From assembly GCA_022495005.1 (NCBI GenBank), contig JAGYXB010002037.1:310001-374000 (forward strand): a DNA stretch of 64,000 nucleotides. The letters run 5' to 3'. Source of the stretch: Rhyacophila brunnea (Eukaryota > Arthropoda > Insecta > Trichoptera > Rhyacophilidae). Under the pieces are notes generated by a model, which did no database searches, was not told where the DNA came from, and worked only from the letters and a program-made list of their open reading frames with translations. The position numbers were made by a program, and so were the translations under genes. Positions 10,177 through 23,900 of the stretch are shown here, piece after piece (positions within the stretch are counted from its first letter, which is position 1; every line of letters starts with the position of its first letter).

Positions 10177-11230
10177 ATAATTATAATGTAACACCAGTTG
10201 TAATAAATATTAATGTTTTTCGATGTAAATTATCATGAATAAATATTATTTCAATCATATTTTTGTTTTTATTAATGTTTCATGAATTGTTGAAACACTC
10301 AATACCAAAGCTCAAATCGATGTAAACAAAAAGGATTTCAAACGTACGGTTATATATTCACATTGTAATGTTTTGCTAATATGTACATAATATGGCATGT
10401 AATTCAAAATTAACTCTTAACTACATAGCAATAGGGGAGGTTTTTGAAAATATTTCTCAGTTGTCTGATTTATTATGGAAAACATGTCCGATCAATTCAG
10501 TGGACTTTTTATATTGAAATGGAGCATACTGTAGCAATGCATTTCACGTATTAAAGAAATTATTGTGTACCTACTGTCATTCGTAAAACCTGTTTCATAC
10601 CTAAAACAAAACGCGCACAAACATTCGCTCAATGTGTTTTTGATAAGGTGCGATTGTTTCGTATAGATATGGTGCAATCGCGAATTATATTGACATGACA
10701 ACTTTTGTAATTAATAAACCATTTCTTTCATTCAAAGAATAATAATTCACAAGATTTGAGAATGTAACATTCCATATGTTATTGAACATACATGACTCGA
10801 TAACACCTTTGAAAAAATACAATGCCCGACCTGATTTCACTTTGTAACGTGAACAAATGCATTTGTAGACATAGAATGAGCAGTGCGTAGTAGGCGGTGA
10901 CTTTCATTACTGAAATCTGAATTCCTTCATTCACACCCGCTATTGTAATTATTATATTATTTTAGGACACGATTTTCAAAATGATACATTGTTTATTTAT
11001 AACCAAAATGGTTGCAAATTTAAATTGTCACCCGGCTGGGAATCAATTTCCTATTGACTAATACTAGTCAAAATATACAAAGTCGTGTACGATTTCCCAT
11101 TTAGTTTGGTCTTTGGCCTGTACATCTGAAGGCCCATCGCCCTATTTCCCAATTCCGTTCTGTCTAATCTATAACTCTGGGTTCTGACTAGTAAAGAATT
11201 TCGAAAAAAACCGTTCAATTTTTCATCGTC
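10177..11230. other. AT-rich spacer
   Basis: No gene or clear repeat structure was found. Small open frames on the - strand (10492-10701 and 11051-11266) have no recognisable motif. Confidence 0.4.
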
Positions 11231-11720
11231 TCCGGAAATTTGTACGTATGCAGTTCGCCGTATCACACTTCACCGTGAAATGTTGTATCGGAAATATCGT
11301 CTCTGTTTTGGCAGAACACTAACTGGAGAATACTAGGTTTGAGTAATTTGACTTTGACGTTGTTAAAATGTTTGAAATGGTCTATCATGTGAGTTTATTA
11401 AGTAATCGTAAAAAGGATGACTTTAAAATAAAGACTGTTTATTTATTAATAAGGTTTCCAGACGGTAAAGTTTGAAATAAGGAACATTTTGGTATAACTA
11501 ACTCAATATGTCATTTTTTCGAATTAGTGTCTTCTGCCAGAACAGTGACGATATATGGTCGTATATTAAAGGCCGTCCAACCTCTTTGGGTCGTATAGTA
11601 CTGAGATAAAATTCATGTCTAAATAAAACAGTTATTGTCGGTTTACAGGAAACCAGCGGCAAACAAATTTTGAAAATAGCCGATATACTGGATTATTTGT
11701 TAGGTTGGGTTAGGATCTAA
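11231..11720. repeat. Repeat family C, copy 1 (interrupted by MITE B)
   Basis: The sequence 'tttgtacgtatgcagttcgc ... ttgtatcggaaat' (11235-11297), continued by 'atatggtcgtatattaaagg ... actggattatttgttagg' (11551-11710), matches 60525-60720 almost base for base. The copy at 60.5 kb lacks the insertion at 11298-11550, so it shows the uninterrupted repeat. Part of the right end also recurs in the palindrome at 3471-3620. Confidence 0.7.
11298..11550 (+). mobile_element. MITE family B, copy 1 (253 bp)
   Basis: The terminal inverted repeats are CGTCTCTGTTTTGGCAGAAC at the left and, read inward from the right, CGTCACTGTTCTGGCAGAAG. ATAT flanks both sides (11294-11297 and 11551-11554). Two further copies of 253 and 255 bp lie at 15367-15619 and 49228-49482. 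The empty site at 60587 reads ggaaATATatggtcg, so the insertion duplicated ATAT, or TA if the terminal bases are part of the TIR. No coding sequence is present. Confidence 0.85.
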
Positions 11721-11794
11721 TAAATTTTGAACATTATTGTCTGCGATTCTCCACGAACAACGCGTGTTATAGAGATGACCGTATATTATAGGTC

Positions 11795-12167
11795 ATTCTT
11801 CGAAGAAATTGAGATAGAATAGGTACCTACCGTAGATTGTTATCGTATTTTTAAAGCATTACACGTTTTTTTGTCTAATTAATTCGTTTGCAAACCAATG
11901 GCAATAACCGGTGAAGATTTGTTATTTTTGGACCGTTTACTATGCGGTCATCTCTTTCCTATAAGAAAGCACACGGCGAACTGTGCTACGGTGAAATGTA
12001 ATACGTACAATTTACATGTAACCATTTTCCATACCAAAAATAACCAATCTTCACCGGTTATTGCCATTGGTTTGTAAACGAATTAATTAGTCGAAAAAAA
12101 ACGTGTAATGCTCTAAAAATACGATAACAATCTATGGTATGTACCTATCTCAATTTCTTCGAAGAAT
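11795..12167. repeat. Large inverted repeat, about 135-bp arms
   Basis: The left arm 11795-11931 begins 'attcttcgaagaaattgaga' and contains 'caatggcaataaccggtgaa'. The right arm 12034-12167 is its reverse complement with few differences. The 102-bp spacer contains 'ggtcatctctttcctataag', which recurs with small changes at 61127-61200. This suggests a fold-back element linked to repeat family C. Confidence 0.75.
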
Positions 12168-12446
12168 TAAATTGTGAGTCACTTTTGTTTGAAATGCAGG
12201 CTTGTCGAAGGTCCGATCCGCAGACAAAAGTTTTATACAATTCATTTAAATTGCGCGAGACCTATAAAGGTTTTCCTAAATTGATGATGATTCGGATGAT
12301 TTGACAGTCTGTCAGCCTTATCCACGCGACTTCGCCAGTAAATCAGTAACAAAACTCTTGATTTGGGGTGTTAATCTGGAGGGAGAACTCTTCCTCGTCC
12401 TATCCGATCTTCCACATGACAGAATCGTCTTCTTTGCAGTCTATAT

Positions 12447-13136
12447 CAGGGTTTGCGAACCTTTTTACGTAAGCGTGCCAAAATTTTCCAAATACAATTT
12501 TTTGACTGACATTCCGAGCAGTTTTTCATGGGGAAAAAAATAGTTATAAGAATTATAAAAAAGTTTAAAAATTATAATTGAGTTCTTAGGTATTTCTGTA
12601 TTACTTAGTTTGGATCTTTACACACACATTGTAAAGATAAGGCATTTTATAGCTACAGTGGTCTCAAGCATTGTAAAATGATTGTAAATCGATCAAAATC
12701 AGAGGTTCGCGGCGCGGCTTCCTCCGCCGCCTGATGAGGTCAGTGCGATAATATCATGTGTGATGCATAAAGCCTAAGGACTAACCTATGCAATTTAAAT
12801 AAATCGTAATGCTTATGCTTGAAGAGTATCTGCCCAATATTTTTTTACAATACGATCTGTCATTTAATTAAAGCATGAATTTCGTCGTTTATGTTTGCGC
12901 ATCGATTGGTAAACATTATTGGTAAAAATATTATTAATAACCGAAGAATATACGCAAGGCTATATCGTCATAATTTTTTTATATTATACATATACCTACT
13001 TAAGTAATATATTTGTAAAACTTTTTTGTAAAAAAAATATTTTTTAAATTATTATAAGTACATAATTTCAATTTTTTTCTCTTTAATATAAAACATTCCC
13101 AATATTGGCACGCGTGTCACAGGTTCGCCATCACTG
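12447..13136. mobile_element. Non-autonomous hAT element (690 bp)
   Basis: The left end is CAGGGTTTGCGAACCTTTTT and the right end, read inward, is CAGTGATGGCGAACCTGTGA. Both are typical hAT termini, and both are followed by 'cgtgcca'. The flanking octamers GTCTATAT (12439-12446) and ATCTATAT (13137-13144) agree at 7 of 8 bases, as expected of an aged 8-bp duplication. The interior is AT-rich without a transposase frame. Confidence 0.75.
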
Positions 13137-14451
13137 ATCTATATGATAAAAAAAATCGGAACATGGAAAATTCGACGTCGGCAAACACAATGGCAATGTT
13201 AAGTTCACTGATGAAAAAAATCGTTTGTCTGTATTTCTAATGTGGCTATCCTCTGTCCTTCTCTTAGGCATAAAGTCCACTAAAGCGGACTTGCGCATAT
13301 TCTATGTGAATCATCGAAAATACAACGTAATCAAATACGGCAGCGCACACTGGATTTGACGACGCATTGTGCCCGCGTGCCCCAAGATTCATCGTTTTTT
13401 GGCTTCTCAGCGATACGAATTAACGAAAATACAACATTGAACACGGCAAGCAAAATTACGCTCCTTGAAGCGTCGTCGATAGACGGGCGAGAAGCCATTA
13501 TTTAATAACAGTGAACCCATTGTTTAGTTTGCTGCGTGTCCAATATTTCGCTGGTAGAATGATGTCATCGTGAATATTAATTACAAGCCCCGAGAAATAA
13601 TATAATATTTTTATTGCTTTGTTATGAGAGACACTGATAATAATAATTATTTTGTGTTTCTTGGGCCCCTTATTACATAGGTGAAGGATAATGCGCGGGT
13701 GGGAGGGGGCCTACTCAGTAGTGAGCGCACTGAGCGCTTTTTTGGTGGGCTTTATGCCTTACCTTTATGTATTTGTAATAATTGGGAAGACAAGAAACTT
13801 ATTACTAGAGTTTGGTTATACACTGTTTTTCTCGCATCCACCATCAGAGATGCTTGACTCGATGTGTACATCCAGTTGTGTAATATTATGATTTCATTGA
13901 GATTTTGAAGGGGAAGCATTAACTATGAGGAAGGCCTACATGGCCTAGTTGTATCACTTGATTCGTAATGAATCACTCTCAAACTGCCGCAGGAGTGAGA
14001 GAAAGAGAAGATGTGCCTCCCCGCTTTAAACTAGGTATAGTTTCTTCTTACCATCGCGCAGTAGGCTCTTTGCATAGTAGGATAATAATTTTACTATGAG
14101 TACAACGCGTGCCCAAAAGGAGACGAACACTTATTATTTTCATGACAAATCGGAAATTGAATAGTTAGTTATGAAGTTGAAAGACAAATATTGTTTAATT
14201 TGTACCGTCTCAGTGTCATCAGTCAAATATAATATGTTTGTTCAAGTTGAAGAATGGCAATTGGAGAGTGTGACATGCTTGCTATAGAATAAAGTCTTCC
14301 TCACCGTCTTTGGATGAATGGCTAATAATCGGTGTCTCCATAAAAATTTCTCAAAAATGCTTCACACTGAGTTCATTTCCTCTCTGGGGCAGATTAGTGA
14401 AAAAAATACTTACATTATAAATAACTTTGCTTTTTTCACTGTTCGTTTCAG
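13137..14451 (+). other. Upstream region of WASH, with probable 5' non-coding exon
   Basis: A polypyrimidine tract and tttcag at 14446-14451 immediately precede the WASH start exon, so at least one 5' UTR exon should lie upstream. The moderately GC-rich stretch at about 13260-13560 is a candidate location, but no donor can be assigned with confidence. A frame at 13691-13891 has a hydrophobic run but no recognised homology. Confidence 0.35.
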
Positions 14452-14527
14452 AATACAAAAAAAATAGTCCTGTGATCGATCGATCCCTACAACACATTTC
14501 ATTCTAAAGTCAATAACCCCGCTGCGA

Positions 14528-14908
14528 ATGATGGATTCCGTGTACACGATACCCGCGATAGCCCAGGACCTCCGCCAGGAGGAGAACATAATACAGATTG
14601 CCGACACGCTGGAGCATCTAAGCCGGGTGATAGATGACATTTTCGGCCGCATCGACAAGAGGATAAACGACAACATCGTCAGGAGCCGCTCTATAGCCGG
14701 GAGAATCGCCGTGTGCGCCACCAAAGTGGATAAGCTCACCGGAACCAACAAAGCCACCAAAGTCTTCAGCAGCTCCAAGTACCCCGGGATGGATTGTCGG
14801 AAAAACTATGAGGGTCTTTTCAGTGACATTGACGGCGCGCTCACCATGGTGCGGACCGACCGCGAAATCAAGAGCAAGCCGTTGATCACCATGGACAAGG
14901 AGCATCAG
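14528..14908 (+). CDS. WASHC1: WASH exon 1 (coding part)
   Basis: This exon encodes residues 1-127, the first half of WAHD1, which anchors WASH in its complex. The acceptor tttcag ends at 14451, so 14452-14527 is 5' UTR. The donor is CAG|GTCAGC, phase 0. Confidence 0.93.
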
Positions 14909-17900
14909 GTCAGCACATATTTATTTTTAATTTACTGTTGAAAATTTTATATACTTCTCTGTGCTATCAGGGGCGGATTGACCTGTCCGTACAGCGGAGA
15001 GATCACGGTAGGCCAACAAGTTCCGTTAATCTAAATATATGAACAACATAGATGTTTTTCAGCCGCATTCGACCAATCTGCGGAACTCCATTTGACAATG
15101 TTTGCAATGTAGATGACGATGACGTCACATCGACGGCGAATTCTAATGTGAGAGCCGGCTAAGAGTACGATATACTTCATCAATACGTTGTTACTCTCCG
15201 GCATGATGAGTTTGAAAGGAGTTCCTTGCTGCTTTCAAGAACTGCCGCCATTTAGTTTTTTTTTTTATCAAAATAGGCCTAATGGCATCTATGAGTATTC
15301 AAGAGAAACTTTTTACCAACGGTGGCTTGTGAAAAATATAATATTAAAAAATCAAATGGTTCATATCGTCACTGTTCTGGCAGAAGACACTAATTCGAAA
15401 AAATGACATTGAGTTAGTTATACCAAAATGTTCCTTATTTCAAACTTTACCGTCTGAAAACCTTCTTAATAAATAAACAATGTTTATTTTAAAGTCATCC
15501 TTTTTACGATTACTTAATAAACTCACATGATAGACCATTTCAAACATTTTAACAACTTCAAAGTCAAATTACTCAAAACTAGTATTCTCCAGTTAGTGTG
15601 TTCTGCCAGAACAGAGACGATATTGTGTTATCATATTACATCCTAAATATAATAATCACATTGGTTCACAAGCCTTACTGATGCATTTGCGACAACACTA
15701 TTTAAATATTTATGATTTGCTTGTAATAGATAGTTTTTCGCGATCAGTCTTGGATTTCTTAAAAAAATAGTTTAAAACCTAAACTAGTGGCGGTGAACTC
15801 GCGACCGGTGAACCCTTAACCTGCTTGCCGATTTCAAATAAACATCAACGAATTTTCCATTTAATGAAATATATTTTCCTGTTATAATCATATTATTTTC
15901 ATTGATACAGGATTATTTGTTGTTTTTCTGACATAGACTAAAACAATAATATTCATATTGATTTAGAGGGGACAATAATAATCGACCATAGACAAATATT
16001 GAAGCTCTATTTTTGTATTACTAGCATTTCTTTTTCCATTTCATTGTTTTCTGTACGGGTGCTGCATTGTTTCAATACAATAAGTTCAATACAAGAACAA
16101 GCTTCTTGGGTGGTTGGATGTCTTCCATCCTTGAAATATGGCCTGCCCAACTGAGTCTCCCTCCTTTCACATTGTACAATGTGTCTATTTGATGTTTGTA
16201 CCTTCCTGACACATGCTATTTTTGTTGTCTGCGCCTTTGAAGACCATTCGCAATATTTTCATTTCAAGAATGTCCGGTTTCCTCTCATCTTTTTTGCATG
16301 GTGCATTATTGAGGAATGCATAAAAAGAAATACTGTTGTAACTGTGCTTCTAACACAGAGAATATTGAGTTGTTCAATATGAAGTAGTCAAACCTTTTTG
16401 ATTATTACACAGGAATTTTTAGTTACGTGTTTCCGTATTTCAGGAAAAGTTGGAATTCTACCACGTGAAGATTTCCCAGCCGGATGCTCGCCGAGCCTTA
16501 CTGGAATCTCGTCCCCCGAAAGGCCTAGGCCCGCTGCCTTGGAATGCTCCCTCCATTGGGTGCCTGCTCCTCCACGGCACCGGGGAAACAGTTTACGGTG
16601 CTACTGAGCGGGCCCCCGGACATGCAAGAGGTCAACTGCCGCTGGTGCAAGCCACTGCAGATGCGGCGTTGGATGCAGCACCTGTCTCCATGTCCAGCAG
16701 AGAGAAAGGAACGGGAAAGGCAGCCGAGCCATACATGTACTCGCCGGGAATGGGAGAGGTAAGCACATTTTCGATAGATAATGCTTCTCTTTTTGCTCTC
16801 CTAAAAAGTAGTCATTATGTCTACAGTCCTTCATGAGTCCTCATTGCCATTTTCCTTCCCCACACAAAATTGTACCCTTCATCTATGTGTCAGTGCTTAT
16901 CAATCTTTTCCACGTCAGGCACACTATAAAAAATATACCTTAATATTATTTTCTCAGCACATTAGCAATTAGTAGGTTCTTATAACTTTTTTAAAACTCT
17001 TGTACCTGTTAACATATTTTGTCTTTCATAAAGGTTTTTTCGTAATAGCATAATAATATAACATCCCAAGCTAAGAAAATACATATAGATTAAAAAAACA
17101 AGACATTTAAATTGACCAGATTTTTTTTATGGACTGCCATTAAAAATGATCATTAATCAATTCTTTCAGTATAATACTTACGCTTGTTTAAGTGACACAA
17201 CCTTTTTATGTCTTGATGCTTGAAAGAGCTACTTGTAGTTTCTGGTTAATAAATTTTTAAATTACATCACTGCCCAATCGCTCGTGGCACACTGGTGTGT
17301 CGTGTCATACTGGTTGGAAAGCTCTGGAAAGTGACCACATTGCATCCATTCGAAGTGTGCACTTAACGGTCATGTATGAGTTCAAAAAACTCATCGTGCC
17401 CTGTTTGTTTTTCTCGATTCCGTGAAAAATACATTTGTCACTATTGTCGGCAAAACGACAGAATCTGAATGATTGATAGAGACATGAATTATTCATAAAA
17501 TGGAAACATGCACGCTGCAGTATGTCATTTAAATTTGGTGAAGTGATATGGAATTATTCGGACGTCAACGAAAATCAAATGAATTATTTGAATCAATAAT
17601 CCCGTAAAAGAATAATAAACAATTGAATTATTAGTATTATGTATATTCCATAGTACTCGGAATAGACTTGCGGTGGATTTCTTCGTTAGAAAGCTTTGAT
17701 AAATCAATATCACATAAATGCATATTAATATTATAGAACAGGGTTTGGAAAATCTTGGCGATTAGTTAACTCCATTAATTCACAGTATGTTACCATTGTT
17801 CACAGAATGGATGATTTTACACCTCTTGAGTGTAGTATTTTTATTGTTTATAATTACTTATGATCTATTAGGTTTTGACGGTTGTATTATTATTGATAGG

Positions 17901-20900
17901 GTAGGGGTTTTCTTTTATGAACACTTCCAACTATTCATAATTTGTTTGTTATATTTTTTATTGTGTCCCTTGACTTGATAGGTAGGTAGGTAATGGAGTT
18001 TTTACCTACTTTATTGTATAGATTTGTTATATAAGTTAGAGTTAAAGTATTCGGTGTCAGTGTTTATTTGCCTTTAGGTGAGTGTACACTGTACCAGTAG
18101 CAGATCAAGTCAAGTGGAGGCCCTGAGCGGTAAAAATTTTGTTGCCCCCAAATTCAAGTTAAAAAAAAGTTTTATACATAGAAACTCTCATTAATTTATT
18201 AACATAAAATATAACAAAGGTAATAGAAATAAAATAAAAAAACATTTTTTAAATAAATTTTCGTCTTGCTTTATTTCTTGCAAATTCGTCAATTATTTTG
18301 GCAGTGTCAATTCGGTTTAAAATTTCTTGCTCTATATACAAAATGGCCATACTATTTAATCTTTCTTCTCCCACAGTACTTCTCAAATAATTTTTTACAC
18401 GCTTTAAAACAGAAAACAATCTTTCACCTGACATGCATCACCTGCATTAGATAAGGGGATTGTTAAAAAAAAAATTCACTAATATTTCTACATGCTTTGG
18501 TGGCTCGATAGATGTCTGGTTAGGTTTTAATAGTATCCTTGTTTTCTTTAAGAAATATTTAAAAATGGTCGAATTCATCTTCAAAAGTACAAACATCAAT
18601 GTCCTCTTTGTAAATATCCATGAACATTTTTCTCGCGTTCTTTTTTTCTTCCATTGATAGATTCCAATCAAAAAATAATCGAAAAGGCTCTATAACTATC
18701 TCATATGTTTGTTTTCTTTGCGATAGTTTTGCCTTGGTCTTATCACATATGACATAAAATGAATTTACTTTGAAATCTTCTCTAGTTTAAATTCATGTCT
18801 GACTTCTTTGTTTTCATCAAAAAACATTTTTCTTTTTTGTTGTCTGCGAGTTTGTCCATATTCATCATTAAAGGATAATCCTGATGAATTAGTTGCCTCT
18901 TTTTCAACTTTTTCATATTCTTCTCGGAAATTATTGATGAAACTTTCTTATGACTTCAGTAGGATCCTTTCAATAGTTCGCATTCCACTGTTTGCAGTGA
19001 TTTACTAGTAGCATTTAGTCTTTGTAATATAGTATTCCAAATCACTGTCATTAGGGTGGTTTTGTATTTGTCCATTTTTTTTCATAGTGAAGAAGCCTCC
19101 ACTATAGTACCTTTTTTTCTTAAATTCGGTGCATTTTTTTATTGTTCAGAAACTAAGACTTAGTAGCAAGACCATAATAAAGTAAACGATGAACTGCACC
19201 CAATCACAGAAATTATCCAAACATTATCAGAAATTATCAAAATCCGTCTGTAAGACAATTCCAAGATCTCGGGGCCCCCATGCGGCCGCTTAGTCCGCTT
19301 ACCGCTAGACCCGCCCCTGCACTCTACACAGTGCCTGAAGATGCCAAAACGCGAAACCCGGGTCGCAAAAAAACGACTCAAATGGAATAGTGCAAAACTT
19401 AAATTCATTAGAATTTAAATTCCATCAAGTACCTTCGGTCGATAGTATTAATATTAAAACTACTGTATTTGTCATACCATGACTTGTCTAATTAATAACA
19501 CTGATGAAATAATGCCTCCAATAAGAAGGAACTGAACTCAAATGAAAGAAACAAAAGCAAACGCATTAAGTATGGTTAAGTCGGTATACTCGACAAATAT
19601 TAACTACATTCAGTTGGCATTCTGATCCTCTCACTCACAGAATGGCTGCCATTTTCTATATTCACTGTGATTACTTACTCGAGTGCAGTTATAAACGTCT
19701 AAATCATAATAATTGTCTCCTTATCTACTCATTGTGATAGATTTTCTTCTCACACATCCTACAAATTGGCAAATAAATGTCATAGCAGTATTGTGAAGTT
19801 TTCTGAAATTGAACTTGCGATGCGAAGTCAGTGGACCTTTTTTTGTTTCAATTTCATACATTTAGGCTCCTTTGGATACATCTTTGGATAACATTAAATT
19901 TAGTTTTGTTTGCCGCTGAGGATTTCGAATTATTCCGCTTCTGATGTATAAACTTTGAGTTTTTAAATTATCACCGTGTATTCTTCCTCCTTCTTCACAT
20001 TACGTTTTGGGCTTATTGCAGAGCCAATTCTGAAGAGATAATATAGTGAAGTGCACTGTTAGCCGGCTCTCACATCTAAACTCGCCTCGTCTGTCTCACA
20101 GCCATAAATCAAACCTTCTAGGAACGTCGATCCTATGTTGGATATGAAGACCGCGCACATCTACCTTGCGATGGTCGCATGTAACCTCTTGTAACGTATA
20201 GATTTTTTGATGCGGCGAGCCGGTATAGGAATGACCAATTCGTAGGTGTCTGAATGCGTTTTGGCGTCTTTGACTCACAGCCCGAGAAGCATTTGATTTG
20301 TTGATGGCAGTTGAGTCGCGTTCGACCAGTCTGCGGAACTCCATTTGGCAAAAGCGAACACCGCTCAGAGTAAAACATCCATAGATCTAGCAAAAAATTA
20401 CACACAATATTATGCTACATCTAATTTCACACAATATGTAGTGGATAACTTCCAAAACATATCAAAACCATATGATATTTCTTTTAAATCTCAATAGCTC
20501 ACAGAAATTGATAAATTAAAAACATATAAATAATTAATATTTTGCTTATATTTATTGCAATCGAGGTTTGATTGGTTTGTCTCAAATTTTGAATTGTGGA
20601 CTTCTTAATAATATATCATGACGTATGATGAATATAATGTTTTTTAAACATTTGGCATGTTTATCTTTAAACATTTACAAACATATTTTTCATTTGCTAT
20701 TCCAAGAAAATCAAAAGTTTATCTATGCAAATTGACCTGCGGAAATGGCGCCAAAGAACAGTAGGAATCTATAAATAAAAAATTTTCATTTGTAGATAAT
20801 GCTCTAATTATTAGCCTTCACATGAATAACAAACAACTCGGAAGAAATAATGTCAATTATAACGAATAAAGCTGGTGAGTTGCGGTCGCCTCCACTTAGT

Positions 20901-23900
20901 ACGTGCGAGATGGCTTAGAAGTTCGGGTGGCACAATGAAGAGTATGTTAGAGACCTAAACCGATTAGAGCACCTGGGCCTTTTACCCATTAACATGGTGG
21001 TTCCTTGCGGAGTGCGATTTTCTATATCTTTTTTGGAGACATTTTAAAAGTATACTTATCAATTAAGATTTGTATTTCGGTTAAGTATTTCACTATGATT
21101 CTAAGAGATGGCAGTGTGTGTATAATATATTATCTAAAACAATCGACCGAGGCTAGTATAATGCTCATTTTCAATGGACCCAAATGCACAAATGTAAAAA
21201 TTTTGGCAATCGTGTTTCAAGTAAATAGTCATATTTTTTTATCGGTCACGTTCGTGCTTTAATAACTGTTGATTCTAATGTGGGCGGCTTAAGCGCTGGC
21301 CTATGGTGTCGTGAGTCCCAGGTTCGAATCCTGGGTCTGACAAATACACATATTGTTTTTCAATTTGTGTTTGAGTTAGAGAATGGACCTAATAGGTAGA
21401 GCAAGTGGCTAACATCCATTTCTCGTAAAAACAAAATCTGTGTCTCTAATATGTCTCCTAATATGTCTAATATGAATTATATACCTACTAATGTTTTCTT
21501 CTTCAACTTCAAGCACAGAGTTTTTTAATAAAATTTTTGAAAGTTTTCTATAAATCCGTCAAATAAGCCGCATTAGCGGACTTGCTTAGATTGCGTGATT
21601 ACACGATCATTTAGCGAAGGAGAAAATAATATGATATTGCTATCACATTTCTCAGCGCAAGTTTTTGATATTTCGTTTGACACGGTTTTTAAACAACCTC
21701 TGAACATATGATAACTAAACGATAATTCGGCAAAATATTCATCTTACCGCTGAAATATATCAATTTTTGAAAAAATAGAAATTTTGGTCTCTTCAACTAT
21801 GCGAAAGAGTGTCTCCAAACCCTGTGATTTTTTGCGTTTATAGTCCGTTTACACGTGCATGAATTTACTGCTGACAGTACGTATTATCGCGGCCATAACA
21901 AGAAAATGCACATGTAAGCACATATCATCGTGCAAGTTGCAAGATTGATTGCATGCATGGATCAAAAAAGTTCAGCGGCTTCTGCATTTTCACGCGATGG
22001 TTTGAACTTGTGCGATATCTGCATCTGTGCAGTAAGACGATAGTGGTGAACCTGCCTGAAAAAATTTGAACTACTCCTCGCAGAGCATTATGACATTTAT
22101 GAATTTTCACTACCTATCAAATAGCACCTTGAAGAATGAAATTGGCGAGACAGTCAGCACTTTTACGTGTAAACAGTTATTATCTTATAATTGAACTTAC
22201 ACACTATTGTTGCCAGTAAATCCATGCACGTGTACAGGCGCTATAAGTAACATTTGTTTAATGGATGTCAACAAAATGACTGATAAAGTAGATGAGTTAT
22301 GATTGTTGAGTTTCTATCTGCGGTCTCGTATATAGTATGCTAAAAGAGGGACTGTGACTTTGCAAAAATATAACAGCCAACATTGAGATTGATTAATGGT
22401 TCTCTTATGAAGAAAAATTACTTCCAACACTATAAAGAATTCAGTACGACAAGTATAATAATATGATACATACATATTGCAAGTAAACTTTTAGGATTCA
22501 TCATGAGATAAACTAAGCCATGATCTAAATATCTTACTGTTTTCTTTTTAGTACGTAGTATTCTTAAATATGGACCCATTAATTGGAGCCCTTAACTGGT
22601 AACTAGCCCCTGCAGATTCACATAAATAAATAAAATAATGATGAATGCGTGTTCAGACGGAGCCACTTACTAGTGTCTCGCGTTCATTTATATGTATATG
22701 CAGTGTCCAGAGATACCGGTGCCCCGTGTGAAACGGCTCTCAAAGCCTGTTATCTCAAAACTCTTTGTGGCAATGGCTGCTTTCTGAGTAACACACGTGT
22801 TTTGTGAATAAAACAATTAACATGCATAGATTATTGATAACAAATTTAGTTAGTATTCTTTATCAAAGGGCAAACACATAGTAGTTTTATTATTAAATAT
22901 ATTATTACGTACAATTAAATGAGTCAGATTTACTGACGAATTTTGTGGTGTAGGGATTTTCATTGATTAAACGAAGTATCTGGTCGGAAACAATATAATA
23001 TTTAGTATCAATGCTAATTAATAATAGTAGTAATATTATTTGCTATCTTCAGAGTTCTAGTGAAACTGCATATCTAGCATTTTACGTTGAACTATTTTAG
23101 TATTCTGCCTACGCATGAATTGCGTATTTCACAACAATTGTTTTATTTTCAGTATTGATTACATTATTCAAATGTAGTATTCTTTATTGAACATATATTA
23201 TAATTTATTTGGAACGCCTCAGAAACATACCTATTAGAAAGAAAATTTAAAAATATATGTACCGAACGTGGTTTCAACCTGCAACCTTCACAATCCGAGT
23301 GTTGTGATTTACCAATTATGCTACCAATGCAATCGTTAATCACTTAGGTATTCTTCTGAGGTGTTTCAAATTATGTAGGTATGCTAACTAGTCAGAGCCA
23401 GAGCCTTATGAATTTGTTCTATTACGTCACTTGAAACGTTTTTAGCGTGGTTGAATTGGTAGTCAAAGCAAAAAATCTTTGGTGGTTTTTTACATATACG
23501 ATTTTTTTATGATTCATTTTCATTTAAATAATTCTAAATAATAATGTTTCAATGTATTTGGCTGTCTATTCTTTCACAGACGGTTGTAAGTTAGTGAATG
23601 CTTTAGTTTTGGTACAAGACGCACATGTTTCATATTCGAAATGGTCAATTTTTTTTTTTCAATAATTGACTCTTACAGATCCGATGTGAATCTTAGCCGC
23701 TTCACGAAGGGCTTTTGTAACTTTTTTTTTTTCCGAGAAATGGATCTTAGCCACTTACTCAACCTATCAGGTCCATGCTTTATGTTCAAATACATTGTGG
23801 GCGTAAGATGGGCCACTTGGCAATATCTGCATCAGATCTCTCATTTATAAGTCATTATGGGATTGACTGAGTGATTCTAAAGTTGTGTTGAAATGGTTGA

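Noticed and set aside
13691..13891. Frame with a hydrophobic run that could be the missing membrane segment of the Domeless-like gene
   Set aside because: It has no extracellular or tail sequence around it and no phase-compatible support; probably chance.
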